55,212 nt of DNA from a virus, in IMG/VR virus record IMGVR_UViG_3300046557_000287, positions 1-55,212 of that record; one strand, given 5' to 3'. The first letter of the stretch is position 1. The number at the start of each line of letters is the position of its first letter. Below, piece after piece: positions 1-7,147 of the stretch. The notes below the pieces were generated by a model. It was not told the origin of the DNA and searched no databases. It was given only the letters and a program-made list of their open reading frames with translations. A program made the translations under genes and the position numbers.

Positions 1-67
1 TCTGGATCTTGACGACCTGGACCACCTGGAGCTCATTGCGTCAGAGGTCATGACCCAGATTTCGTAG
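1..67 (+). CDS. 3' end of a 29-residue acidic peptide that starts across the window end
   Basis: Frame 2 is open to a TAG at 65-67 and encodes an acidic, leucine-rich tail ending in ...SEVMTQIS. If base 55212 is joined to base 1, the frame continues back to an ATG at 55190 that overlaps the stop of the preceding gene (ATGA). The result is a 29-residue peptide, translationally coupled to a small membrane protein. No family is recognised. A short acidic peptide at the end of a membrane-protein and nuclease-like cassette could be an immunity or regulatory peptide, but that is inference. Confidence 0.45.
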   Translation, partial: LDLDDLDHLELIASEVMTQIS

Positions 68-84
68 GCCGCGGGGTGCTAGGT

Positions 85-154
85 CGGCCGACGTCGCTGC
101 AACCGCGCCTCTACCGGAGGAGAGTTGGGGTGGCTGCGGGAGCGACGTCGGCCG
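85..154. terminator. Long stem-loop downstream of the plus-strand cassette
   Basis: A perfect 14-bp stem (85-98 with 141-154) encloses a 42-nt loop. It lies 18 bp after the stop at 67, so it could end or stabilise the rightward transcript. No U-run follows, so a factor-independent terminator is uncertain. The stem contains GTCGGCCGAC, the core of the operator found at 6687, 8806 and 10061. Confidence 0.4.
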
Positions 155-209
155 TCAGGGGGTGAGGACACCGCGCCATTCGCCGGCGACGCTCTTCCCT
201 CCTGTCTTA

Positions 210-228
210 GTTATGTGGGGCGTGTGAC
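210..228 (-). promoter_or_regulatory. Early-type promoter relic with a 7-bp spacer
   Basis: GTTATG and TGTGAC (minus-strand CATAAC and GTCACA) match the -10 and -35 boxes of the four intact phage promoters, including their flanking bases. Here only 7 bp separate them instead of 17. No minus-strand gene follows, so it is probably inactive. Like the promoter at 29726, it lies just left of a cruciform repeat, so promoter and repeat seem to have been copied together. Confidence 0.5.
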
Positions 229-260
229 GCGGGGGCCGTCGACCTCCTCCGCGCCCTCTG

Positions 261-349
261 CGCAAAATCGCAAACTGACCCCCTTTTTCCATAACTCTCT
301 AATGCGTGTCTAGAGTTATGAAAAATAGGGGTCAGTTCGCGATTCTGCG
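261..349. repeat. 89-bp cruciform element, copy 1
   Basis: Two 38-nt arms (261-298 and 312-349), matching at 33 of 38 positions, flank a 13-nt loop CTAATGCGTGTCT. Copy 2 at 29801-29889 has the same 38-13-38 geometry, nearly the same arms, and a loop that is the exact reverse complement. The arms hold T/A runs beside C/G runs. The element sits between the integrase 3' end and the rightward cassette. A bidirectional terminator, replication origin or protein-bound cruciform are all possible. Confidence 0.75.
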
Positions 350-510
350 GCCAACCGTCACAGTCGGTGAGCAATTACACCCAAGTTGACACGGAGCGTC
401 AGCGCGACGGGGTCTCGCTCCGCTTCGCTGGAACTCTTCGGCCTCGTGCGATGGATGAGCGGCGCGACGAGGAGGCCGCAGAGCCGCCCTGTCGCCACCT
501 CATGTTGTTA
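350..510. other. Non-coding gap after the integrase
   Basis: No supported gene. A weak hairpin with 7-bp arms (CGGAGCG / CGCTCCG, about 392-422) is the only candidate terminator for the leftward integrase transcript. Confidence 0.35.
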
Positions 511-2235
511 TCAACTCGTTACCTCTTCGTCGTCCTCGTCGGGCAGTGCGGCCCACTCAATTTCGATTCGCTGGTCTGCAAGCTCAGCCGGCGGGCCACT
601 CTTCCCAGCCGCGGAAGAGACCAAGACCCTGTCGACAAAGAGGGCGATGAACGAACGCTTCTCGTCGACACCCCAGCGCGACCACACGCCTTCCTTTGCG
701 AACGGGTCCCCGTCGCCGGCGTCGTACCACTCGTCTACAGGCAGGCGCGCGGACGTGGTGGCTGACGCAGTCAGTTCCGCGATGCGCGCTGAGCAACGTT
801 CCTCGTGGGCGGCGTACTTGGCAAGCGTGTCCCGGAACGCCTTGCGTGCCGTCGGGCCGACGTAGGCGTCACGATCCTCCGTCAGCTCCTTAATGCTCTG
901 CTGAACGTGCTCCAACTGCGCTTCCTGCTCCGCCAACTCTTCGGCCGCTTCGGGGTCACTGCCCTGCACTGCGTACCGCGCAGCCGCCGCAGCCAGCCAT
1001 TCAGCGTCCTCAGGTGTGGAGGGGTCCATCGCACCCAGACGTGCCCACACTCGTTCCGCGATGATCCGGTCAGCGTGCGACATCATCATGCGCAGCACGT
1101 GGCGCGGCTCCTTGCCCACGGAGCGGTTGAGGTTGCAGACGTATGTTCCCGACGTGCGCGCAACAGTCATGCCTGACTTGCATCGGCTACAGCACAGCAC
1201 GCCCCACGAACCGAGCAACGTACGCTCTCCCGTCCGGTCGCGATGCGTCGCGGGCTTCCGGCCGTCGAGCAGCGCCTGAAGCGCGTACCAGCGGCGGGGC
1301 TCCACGAAGCCTGTGTGCGGTCGTACAGGCTCCCCGTTCTCGTCACGGAGGATCGTGCGCCGCTTAGTTTTCGGGTCCACTGGGCCAATCGCGAAACCCG
1401 CCAGCCGTGGATCTCGCAAGATCCGGAGTACTACCGTGGGGCTCCACTCGTATTCGGTCGCGTCGCCCTCTTCTGTTCTACGGCGCTTCTGTGCTGATTC
1501 GCGTAGAAGCTTGCCGTCCTCCTCACTGAGCATCGCAAGCGACGTGCGAGCGTGCTTGTCCGTGAGCCGCCTGGCGATGGCGTTGGCAGCGGTACCGTCC
1601 TCCGCTTCTTTGATCATGAAGTCGACGATGTCCGCAGGAAGCGCGTCCGGTCCTACGCCATGTTCGCTCCGCTCTCCTGGACTGAGAATGCGGATCGTCA
1701 GATCGTCCACTTGCTCCGTGTGGACCTGGAACCCGAAGGGCACCGGTCCGGAGGAGTGGGATCCTTTCGCCCTCAGTGCAGCGAAGGCGTCGCGGATGAA
1801 CTTGCTCTTGTTCTTGCTCTCTTGGTGCGCGAGACCCGCGATCAGTGCGAAGAAGGCAACGCCGAACGGGTTGTCGTCGCTTGTGTTGATGAAGGGCTCT
1901 TGCGTCGACACGATGGCGACGCCGACATTCGCCAACTCCTGTTGAATGCGCAGCGCTTCAGCCGCCCCCTGACGCGTGAGACGGCTCAGCATGTAGATCA
2001 CTACAACGTCGAACTTGCCTGCCTTCGCATCTTCCATAAGCCGCTCGAAGCCGGGGCGGAAGACCGTAGGGTCGTACCCGGAGAGCCCCACGTCCGCGTA
2101 GTTCTCGTCGACGTGCACCCAGTTCTCTTGCGAGTTGATGTAGGCGATGCTCTTTTCGCGCTGCATCTGCGGTGAAGCCTTGCTGTCCGTCTCGCTCTTG
2201 TGGCTTTGACGCTCGTAGGTAACTGCCCGAACCAT
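511..2235 (-). CDS. int: Large serine integrase
   Basis: Site-specific recombinase expected to join phage attP to host attB. The N-terminal resolvase domain has a YERQS motif whose Ser11 is the predicted nucleophile, followed by GLSG and an SRLTRQG segment near residues 85-95. A recombinase domain follows, then a zinc ribbon (CCSRCKSGM ... CN, near 355-375), a coiled coil and a basic tail. At 574 residues it matches the usual phage length of about 500-600. The frame is open to 2271, but ATG 2235 is preferred because GGGGACA lies 7 nt upstream. The attP candidate lies 38 bp upstream, the arrangement seen in several phages. It converges with the rightward cassette. Confidence 0.93.
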   Translation of the reverse strand: MVRAVTYERQSHKSETDSKASPQMQREKSIAYINSQENWVHVDENYADVGLSGYDPTVFRPGFERLMEDAKAGKFDVVVIYMLSRLTRQGAAEALRIQQELANVGVAIVSTQEPFINTSDDNPFGVAFFALIAGLAHQESKNKSKFIRDAFAALRAKGSHSSGPVPFGFQVHTEQVDDLTIRILSPGERSEHGVGPDALPADIVDFMIKEAEDGTAANAIARRLTDKHARTSLAMLSEEDGKLLRESAQKRRRTEEGDATEYEWSPTVVLRILRDPRLAGFAIGPVDPKTKRRTILRDENGEPVRPHTGFVEPRRWYALQALLDGRKPATHRDRTGERTLLGSWGVLCCSRCKSGMTVARTSGTYVCNLNRSVGKEPRHVLRMMMSHADRIIAERVWARLGAMDPSTPEDAEWLAAAAARYAVQGSDPEAAEELAEQEAQLEHVQQSIKELTEDRDAYVGPTARKAFRDTLAKYAAHEERCSARIAELTASATTSARLPVDEWYDAGDGDPFAKEGVWSRWGVDEKRSFIALFVDRVLVSSAAGKSGPPAELADQRIEIEWAALPDEDDEEVTS

Positions 2236-2272
2236 GTCGTGTCCCCTGTCCCCCAGGGCAATTAGCTCCATG

Positions 2273-2316
2273 GGTAGTTACGTTACCGGTTCAGTAGATC
2301 CGGTTAGGTTGCTACC
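2273..2316. promoter_or_regulatory. attP: Candidate attP
   Basis: A 44-bp imperfect palindrome lies directly upstream of the integrase. Its ends are GGTAG and CTACC, 14 of 20 arm positions are symmetric, and the central dinucleotide is GT at 2294-2295. Position, size and imperfect symmetry match attP sites of large serine integrases. Because the symmetry is kept and phage genes lie on both sides, it looks like an intact attP rather than a hybrid attL or attR. Integrase binding has not been shown. Confidence 0.6.
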
Positions 2317-2403
2317 TATAGGCTACCAAGCACACGCCCACGCGTACGGCGTTTGGCCGACCTGCAGCAAGCGGCGCGGGGTCTCCCGACCTAGCGTCGG
2401 CGT

Positions 2404-2661
2404 ATGGACTTCAACATCAGCGGCGAAGAGGAGGCGCTCCTCCTCCACCTCCGCGAAGTGCTGCGTGACGGCCTCATGCCCACAGAGGCGGACCTAGCCG
2501 ACGAGCTGGGCGACGAGGTCCGGGAACAGGTTCGCAGCCTCGCACGCCGCGGATGGCTCATCCTGCAGTCCGCTGACGTCAGCGACACGGCCTACGTCGA
2601 AGGACTCACACCGTGGGCGGAAACGGCGCTCTCCAGCCGACGGGACGTCGGGGGCTCCTAG
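2404..2661 (+). CDS. Small winged-helix-like protein next to attP
   Basis: 85 residues, divergent from the integrase with attP between them. The segment TEADLADELGDEVREQVRSLARRGWLIL reads as helix-turn-helix plus wing, so DNA binding is likely. No good ribosome binding site is visible before ATG 2404, so it may be leaderless. It could regulate int or assist excision, but the better directionality-factor candidate is at 22652. The hairpin at 2677 follows its stop. Confidence 0.6.
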   Translation: MDFNISGEEEALLLHLREVLRDGLMPTEADLADELGDEVREQVRSLARRGWLILQSADVSDTAYVEGLTPWAETALSSRRDVGGS

Positions 2662-2676
2662 AGCCGGACATGCGAA

Positions 2677-3033
2677 GACCCTCACCGCCCGGGGGTCTAA
2701 CCGCAGGCGGTGAGGGTCAGTGGAGCGGACAGAGATGCAGTCGGCCGACCTCATATCGAGCCCCGCGTCCCTGCCGCCCCTCCGCGGGCCGGGTTACCGG
2801 GCCCGGCGCGCGGGTCAGTGGCGGGGCTGACAGGGTGTCGGCACCACGTCAGCCCCGCTTCCGCGCAGCGGCTGTGTGACGAGCACCCGCGCGGGTCTGT
2901 GTGGGACAAGCTGCGAGAGGCACCGACGACCGCAGCTTGTCCCGGTCCTCACGCACTAGCGGGGGCCAGGCACGCGTGAGGGGTGTGAGTGGAGGCAGAC
3001 TGAGAGCACCCCTGCCCGTGAGCGCCTGCCTCC
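2677..3033. other. Tract of five consecutive stem-loops, no gene
   Basis: Five separate hairpins fill the gap between convergent genes: 2677-2718 (13-bp perfect stem), 2821-2858 (11-bp stem with a nested GGTG/CACC), 2903-2943 (13-bp stem), 2947-2981 (8-bp) and 2991-3033 (8-bp). None has an obvious U-run. They may be stacked bidirectional terminators or a structured non-coding RNA. No coding frame with a ribosome binding site is seen. Confidence 0.6.
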
Positions 3034-3078
3034 GGCCCGCAGTACGACCCTGAAGAGGAGGACCGCGGGGGATTTGAG

Positions 3079-3243
3079 TCAACGCCTCTTGGGCGGCTCT
3101 TGGGTTTTACGGTGGATCGGACATTCACACGCCGGCCAGGCGGAGGAGGCGTCAGGGATCTTCAACGGCGGGACTCTGTACGGCTTCTGACGGTGCGTCT
3201 GTTCCCCGGTTGCCCAGTCGACGTCATAGACGGCGATAGTCAT
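3079..3243 (-). CDS. Small hypothetical protein, 54 residues
   Basis: The frame begins MTIAVYDVDWATGEQ and ends in a Lys/Arg-rich tail after a CEC segment. It starts 2 nt after the upstream stop, and GGGGGTG within the upstream gene serves as ribosome binding site. Not recognised. Its position beside a helix-turn-helix/DUF397 pair is of a kind common on Streptomyces chromosomes. Confidence 0.65.
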   Translation of the reverse strand: MTIAVYDVDWATGEQTHRQKPYRVPPLKIPDASSAWPACECPIHRKTQEPPKRR

Positions 3244-3245
3244 CG

Positions 3246-3458
3246 TCACGACGTCACCCCCAACAGCGCCCGGTCCTTTGCGGCGCGGTGTGCATCCTTC
3301 AACGCGTTGCCTTCGTCGCAGTTGACGCCCGACTCGCTACACGTGACGCAGGACTGAATGTGATCCAGGTACTGCCTGTACGACTGGTTTATCTCCTGGC
3401 GCGCGTCATCCGCTAACGGGTGCTGCGTGTCGCGCTCTTGGCTTCTGCCCTCACTCAT
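3246..3458 (-). CDS. Small hypothetical protein, 70 residues
   Basis: Begins MSEGRSQERDTQHPLADD. Its middle carries a CVTCSESGVNCDEG segment whose three cysteines could bind metal. ATG 3458 is chosen over upstream starts because GGAGTGGGA lies about 8 nt before it. It forms a two-gene unit with the 54-residue gene, divergent from the regulator at 3721. Confidence 0.65.
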   Translation of the reverse strand: MSEGRSQERDTQHPLADDARQEINQSYRQYLDHIQSCVTCSESGVNCDEGNALKDAHRAAKDRALLGVTS

Positions 3459-3617
3459 CTGTCGTCCCACTCCGGTTGGCTTCGGAATGTCTCGTGCCAC
3501 GTGAGCAGCCCGGGACAACTTTCATCCACAGCGGGATAGTTGATCACTCCCCGTGCGGATCGACGTTCTCAGTGTGACGAACAACTCGCCTGTAGCGCAA
3601 GCCGACTGGGCAAAAAT

Positions 3618-3633
3618 GAAAACTATCGTTTTC
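3618..3633. promoter_or_regulatory. AT-rich inverted repeat, candidate regulator operator
   Basis: GAAAACTATCGTTTTC is a 6-4-6 inverted repeat in an unusually AT-rich patch of the divergent intergenic region, about 90 bp before the regulator start. It is a plausible autoregulatory site. No matching second site was seen. Confidence 0.35.
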
Positions 3634-3720
3634 GGCGCCACTCTCGACGAGCCGCTATGGAAAGCTGTAGTCATTGCCTCTCCAGGGCGTCAGACTTGGA
3701 CCGGAGCGAAGGGAGGGATG

Positions 3721-4575
3721 ATGAGCGACCCAACAGTCCGTAAGCGTCGGCTCGGTGGCGAACTTCGCCGTATGCGCGAAGCAAAGGGCCTGAAGCTCGA
3801 CGACGTTGCGGACAAGACCCCGCTCAACGCCGTGAAGGTGTCTCGAATCGAGAACGCAACCGTGGGCGTCAAGTTGGCCGACCTTGACGCGCTCCTGGAC
3901 GTCTACGGGGTCGACGACGTCAGCAAGCGCGCGGCTCTTCATAGCCTTGCCAAGGAGGGCAGCAAGCGCGGTTGGTGGCAGACGTACCGCCCAGCCATCT
4001 CCCCCGCCTACGCGGACTTGATCAGCCTGGAGGCTGACGCCCAGAACTTCCGCTCGTACGAGACCGCCCTCATCCCTGGACTCCTCCAGACAGCCGCCTA
4101 CGCCCGCAGCTCGATTCGCGCGGTCGGCATGACGCTTCCAGCCGACAGGGTGGACGCCCTGGTCGAGGTACGCGTGCAGCGTCAGGCAGTGCTCACGCGG
4201 CCGGAGCCCCTGGAGCTATGGGCAGTGATCCACGAGGCCGCACTTCATCCGACGTTCGCTGAACCGCTCCTGATGCGTGATCAGCTTCAACGCCTATTGG
4301 ATGTCTCCGAACTTCCGCACGTCTCGATACAGGTTCTTCCACTTGACGCAGGCCCCAATCCGGGGATGCTTGGCCCGTTCTCCGTGCTCGGCTTCCCGGG
4401 TACTGCGGACCTGGACGTCGTCATCGTGGAGAGCCTGACAAGCACCCTCTACGTCGAAGAACCTGCGGAAGTGTCGATTTACGGCAGCGCGTTCGAGCGG
4501 CTCCGGGCTGCTGCGCTGGCGTTCGACAAGTCGGCCGACCTCATCGCAAGACTGAAAAAGGACATCACCACATGA
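3721..4575 (+). CDS. XRE-family regulator with DUF5753-like domain
   Basis: 284 residues. Residues about 5-60 form a helix-turn-helix (RLGGELRRMREAKGLKLDDVADKT ... VSRIENATVGV). The rest matches the DUF5753 type, with WWQTYRP, YETALIPGLLQTAAYAR and a VQVLP-like strand. Start 3721 is chosen because GGGAGGG lies just before it; the open frame upstream has no such signal. Its stop overlaps the DUF397 gene (ATGA). In Streptomyces such pairs regulate development or act like toxin-antitoxin units. Here, divergent from a small operon near int and attP, it may control lysogeny, which is inference. Confidence 0.85.
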   Translation: MSDPTVRKRRLGGELRRMREAKGLKLDDVADKTPLNAVKVSRIENATVGVKLADLDALLDVYGVDDVSKRAALHSLAKEGSKRGWWQTYRPAISPAYADLISLEADAQNFRSYETALIPGLLQTAAYARSSIRAVGMTLPADRVDALVEVRVQRQAVLTRPEPLELWAVIHEAALHPTFAEPLLMRDQLQRLLDVSELPHVSIQVLPLDAGPNPGMLGPFSVLGFPGTADLDVVIVESLTSTLYVEEPAEVSIYGSAFERLRAAALAFDKSADLIARLKKDITT

Positions 4576-4784
4576 CGCACATCCGCAACGCCTCTGCGAC
4601 GGGCCTCCACTGGACGAAGTCCTCGTTCAGCGGCAGTGAGAGCAACTGCGTGGAGACGGCCGCCGGCCAGCTCCACGGCGCCGTTCCCGTCCGTGACTCC
4701 AAGAACCCCACCGGTCCCGCCCTCGTCCTCCGTGACAGTGCATGGGCGGTCTTCGTCGACGCCGTGAAGGCGGACGTCGTCTAA
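4572..4784 (+). CDS. DUF397 small partner protein
   Basis: 70 residues with the DUF397 pattern: LHWTKSSFSGSESNCVETA near residues 12-30, VPVRDSKNP near 38-46, and a W in a C-terminal FVDAV segment. ATGA overlap with the regulator implies translational coupling. Family members work with the adjacent XRE protein. A bidirectional terminator follows. Confidence 0.85.
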   Translation: MTHIRNASATGLHWTKSSFSGSESNCVETAAGQLHGAVPVRDSKNPTGPALVLRDSAWAVFVDAVKADVV

Positions 4785-4795
4785 TCCCACAACGC

Positions 4796-4833
4796 AGAAA
4801 GCCCCCTGCCTCGTGAGAGACAGGGGGCTTTCT
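4796..4833. terminator. Bidirectional terminator between convergent units
   Basis: A 13-bp perfect stem AGAAAGCCCCCTG / CAGGGGGCTTTCT ends in A and T runs on both sides. It can stop both the rightward regulator operon and the leftward gene ending at 4851. Confidence 0.8.
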
Positions 4834-4850
4834 GTGACTGGTGATGACCA

Positions 4851-5033
4851 TCAAGCACCAGGATTCAGGGGCTCACCGGTCAGCGGGTGCACTTCGAACA
4901 CATCCACACACTCGTGACCCGCCTTGCGTGCGGCGTCGGCCCGTGCTTCAGCGGCTGGCTTGTCGAACGCGACGGGGGTGACCCTCGTCTTCCCCGCGGC
5001 TGCGTCGAACCATCTAACTCTGTAGGTCGTCAC
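4851..5033 (-). CDS. Small hypothetical protein, 60 residues
   Basis: Starts at GTG 5033 (MTTYRVRWFDAAAGKTR), which overlaps the upstream stop as GTGA with GGAGAG before it. A short strand-rich N-terminus is followed by an Ala/Arg helix and a C-terminal DVFEVHPLTGEPL segment. Function unknown. Last gene of a short leftward operon. Confidence 0.65.
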   Translation of the reverse strand: MTTYRVRWFDAAAGKTRVTPVAFDKPAAEARADAARKAGHECVDVFEVHPLTGEPLNPGA

Positions 5034-5284
5034 TTGCTCTCCTCTACCGGCCATTGGGCGCCAATGGCGCCCACAAACGCCGTGAGCACCCGCTCCGCGA
5101 ACGCCTCCGCGTCGTCCGTGGTGTTGAAGTCTCGCAACGCCAGGCGGAAGGGGAGTGTCGTCACCAGCTTCCACGGTGCCGGGTCGTCGCGCCTCGTTGT
5201 CCGGGAGATCGTGAATAGCGGCCTGCGGTGGATGGTTCCGTGACGCGTCCCGTAGCGGGTCTCGTCCCACGTGATGCGCTTCAT
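5030..5284 (-). CDS. Hypothetical protein, 84 residues
   Basis: Begins MKRITWDETRYGTRHGT and ends PVEESK. No recognised domain. The middle segment DDAEAFAERVLTAFVGAI reads as a helix. Its stop overlaps the next start. It is 7 nt from the upstream membrane-protein gene, so it is part of the same operon. Confidence 0.65.
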   Translation of the reverse strand: MKRITWDETRYGTRHGTIHRRPLFTISRTTRRDDPAPWKLVTTLPFRLALRDFNTTDDAEAFAERVLTAFVGAIGAQWPVEESK

Positions 5285-5291
5285 GATCTCC

Positions 5292-5966
5292 TCACACGCC
5301 CACGGGGCGACGGTTGTTGAGGACGGTACGTGCCTGACGGAGGTCGACCTTCGGCCCCTCGTACTTGATCAGCCGAGGCGGCTTACTGTTCGCCGCACCG
5401 CGGACCGTCTCCGGCGCCACGTTCAGCGCGGCAGCAGCCTCCGCGTACGTCACCAGAACGGGCTTCTCCGGCTCTTTCACGGGCTCTGCGGGGACTTGGG
5501 TCCCCGACTCCCCCGCAGGCTCTTCAGCGGCTTCCTGCGCACGCCGCGCAAGCTCCTCACGGACCCACTCCGGGGCAGTCGGTTCCTTGTCAGCCTCCGT
5601 CGACGAGTGGAGGAGGAGTGCGCCGCCCAGGAACGCGAGCGCGGGCCAGCCGGCGACGATGACGCGGAGCTGCACGGGAAGGTGCTCCATGTCCAGCACT
5701 CCGGCCGTCGCCACGTTAGCGCTCAGCGATGCAGCGAGCGACGCCACAAACCACACCCACGCACCGCGCTTCGGAGCGCCAGGCGTCCGGAGCCTCTTCC
5801 ACGCCATGACCATCAGAAGGTCAACGCTGACCGGGTACGCCCATGCCTTCCATCCGCCCTGTCCCGCAGCCTCCGCGATGTCGTGGATGTGCGCGAAGCT
5901 GATTGCGGCGGCGAGCGTCGCCTGAATCAGGATGGGGTCCGCCAGCCGGCGAAGGTGGGTTCTCAT
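5292..5966 (-). CDS. DUF2637-like membrane protein with C-terminal DNA-binding-like segment
   Basis: 224 residues. The N-terminal half has about four hydrophobic helices (ILIQATLAAAISFAHI, YPVSVDLLMVMAW, WVWFVASLAASLSANVATAG, LRVIVAGWPALAFLGGALLL), the layout of DUF2637 proteins of actinomycete mobile elements. A charged linker leads to YAEAAAALNVAPETVRGAANSKPPRLIKYEG, which resembles an excisionase-type helix-turn-helix. GAGGAG precedes ATG 5966. Such proteins are linked to plasmid spread or chromosomal elements; the role in a phage is unknown. Confidence 0.7.
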   Translation of the reverse strand: MRTHLRRLADPILIQATLAAAISFAHIHDIAEAAGQGGWKAWAYPVSVDLLMVMAWKRLRTPGAPKRGAWVWFVASLAASLSANVATAGVLDMEHLPVQLRVIVAGWPALAFLGGALLLHSSTEADKEPTAPEWVREELARRAQEAAEEPAGESGTQVPAEPVKEPEKPVLVTYAEAAAALNVAPETVRGAANSKPPRLIKYEGPKVDLRQARTVLNNRRPVGV

Positions 5967-6002
5967 GGCTCCTCGTCAGTGTGAGTGGTCGTGCAGTTGG
6001 GA

Positions 6003-6035
6003 GGAGCCCCCGCCAGCTTGTGCGGCAGGGGCTCC
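6003..6035 (-). terminator. Terminator-like hairpin
   Basis: Stem GGAGCCCC / GGGGCTCC lies directly downstream of the gene ending at 6042 and upstream of the membrane-protein operon. It closes a single-gene unit. Confidence 0.6.
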
Positions 6036-6041
6036 AAGCGG

Positions 6042-6641
6042 TTAGCAGTGCTGCGCGAGCCGTCGACGGATCCCGTGGATACTGCTTCCGATGTGGTTCT
6101 TCCCGTCTCGCACGTAGAAGCCGACACGGCCGATCATCACGTCACTGCGGTGACCGCCAACCATGGCTACGGGGAGGAACACCTCCCACAGGCGATCATC
6201 GATCTGCTCGGCGTGGCCGCCCACGGCCTCAACGTCGGTGATCAGCGATGCAATGGTCTTCGGCGTCTCGTCGACGACCGGAGCGGCCTCCTTCAGGAAC
6301 TCCGCGATGACGGGGAACTGCGAATCGACGGAAGCCGCCACCGCCACCAGGGCGGGGAGGTCGGCGATGTCGTCGTCGACGAGGGACGCCACGACCGTCA
6401 TCGTCTCGCGGTTGAAGTCCCACTCTCCGACGAAAACGGGGTAGACGGCGCCGGTGAAGCCGTCGCGCTTGCCGCGGGAGACGTGGATCCGGTCCGCGTA
6501 TCCGTGAGCGCGCAGGGCGGCGTCAGCAACCTTGTACGCCTCTTCCGGGGTGTCGAACTCACGGAAGGTCTCAATGCGGATGGCGTGATCAACGCGGTCC
6601 CGGTAGGCGATGGACGACTCGTACTTGCCTTCGGTGATCAT
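6042..6641 (-). CDS. Hypothetical protein of an operator-controlled unit, 199 residues
   Basis: ATG 6641 (MITEGKYESSIAYRDR) follows GGAGGAG. Acidic N-terminal half; the C-terminus has GFYVRDGKNHIGSSIHGIRRR. No family recognised. It is a stand-alone unit: promoter with operator palindrome at 6676-6704, terminator hairpin at 6003. Units of the same design occur at 8346 and 9724, so it may belong to one regulon. Confidence 0.7.
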   Translation of the reverse strand: MITEGKYESSIAYRDRVDHAIRIETFREFDTPEEAYKVADAALRAHGYADRIHVSRGKRDGFTGAVYPVFVGEWDFNRETMTVVASLVDDDIADLPALVAVAASVDSQFPVIAEFLKEAAPVVDETPKTIASLITDVEAVGGHAEQIDDRLWEVFLPVAMVGGHRSDVMIGRVGFYVRDGKNHIGSSIHGIRRRLAQHC

Positions 6642-6675
6642 GTCCACTCCTCCGCTAGTCCCTTGCGATATCTCG

Positions 6676-6704
6676 ACTATGGCATGTTGTGTCGGCCGAC
6701 ACAA
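6676..6704 (-). promoter_or_regulatory. Promoter with perfect operator palindrome
   Basis: Minus-strand -35 TTGTGT and -10 CATAGT are 17 bp apart. The 18-bp palindrome TTGTGTCGGCCGACACAA (6687-6704) covers the -35 and the first part of the spacer, so a bound protein would block or reposition polymerase. Closely similar sites lie at 8806 and 10061. The 20-bp SalI palindrome starts 16 bp upstream. Confidence 0.65.
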
Positions 6705-6720
6705 GAGGCATCGGCGAACT

Positions 6721-6740
6721 TCCGCTAGTCGACTAGCGGA
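6721..6740. repeat. 20-bp SalI palindrome, copy 1
   Basis: Perfect TCCGCTAGTCGACTAGCGGA. The TAG stop of the gene at 6733-6912 lies inside it, and an operator-promoter starts 16 bp downstream. Confidence 0.85.
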
Positions 6741-6912
6741 GCTCCTCCGCGATCAGCGCGACCAACGCCCCCGCCGGCAGCGTCAGCACGTAGCCGCCAC
6801 GGACCCTCGTTCGCCCGTACCCGCACGTCACGGCCTGGCGGAGGAGGTGGCGGTATCGGACGTCGTCGACGAGCCCGGAGGCGCCGCACTCCAGCGTCAC
6901 GCGGTAACGCAT
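6733..6912 (-). CDS. Small hypothetical protein, 59 residues
   Basis: Begins MRYRVTLECGASGLVDDVRYRHLLRQAV and ends ALVALIAEELR. GGAGG lies 5 nt before ATG 6912. The stop codon is supplied by the SalI palindrome. The start lies inside the preceding gene. Function unknown. Confidence 0.65.
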   Translation of the reverse strand: MRYRVTLECGASGLVDDVRYRHLLRQAVTCGYGRTRVRGGYVLTLPAGALVALIAEELR

Positions 6913-7121
6913 GGGATCCTCCGCACACGTCGGCTGACGACGATGTGGGCGTCTGCGGGGAAGTAGACCGCTCCCCCGGCAACGGGCACGAGCGCGCTCC
7001 TCCACGGGCCAATGCCCGCCGCTCCGGTCGCCGTCCGCAACTTGCCGTGACGCTCGAAGACGTCGCCGGCGCGGATGTCACGGGCCCCCACGGTGACATC
7101 CTGTGTGATCTCTGCGGGCAT
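6897..7121 (-). CDS. Small hypothetical protein, 74 residues
   Basis: Begins MPAEITQDVTVGARDIRAGDVFERHGKLR, a KOW/SH3-like small beta pattern (DIRAGDVF). GGAGGAG precedes the start. It overlaps the following gene by 16 bp. Confidence 0.65.
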   Translation of the reverse strand: MPAEITQDVTVGARDIRAGDVFERHGKLRTATGAAGIGPWRSALVPVAGGAVYFPADAHIVVSRRVRRIPCVTA

Positions 7122-7147
7122 CGCTCCTCCTCCGTCGACGACTTGCG

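Noticed and set aside
125-313. Plus-strand frame from TTG 125 with GGAGGA upstream
   Set aside because: It runs through the hairpin, promoter relic and cruciform, and its sequence has no protein-like pattern.
261-349. Protelomerase telomere site
   Set aside because: Two interior copies and no protelomerase gene; a linear-plasmid phage is not supported.
1313-1945. Long plus-strand open frames across the integrase
   Set aside because: Shadows of a clear minus-strand gene; Ser/Arg-rich as expected for antisense of GC-rich coding DNA.
4531-4540. Operator core GTCGGCCGAC inside the regulator gene (also near 2742)
   Set aside because: The 10-mer is common in GC-rich coding DNA and lacks the TTGTG/CACAA flanks.
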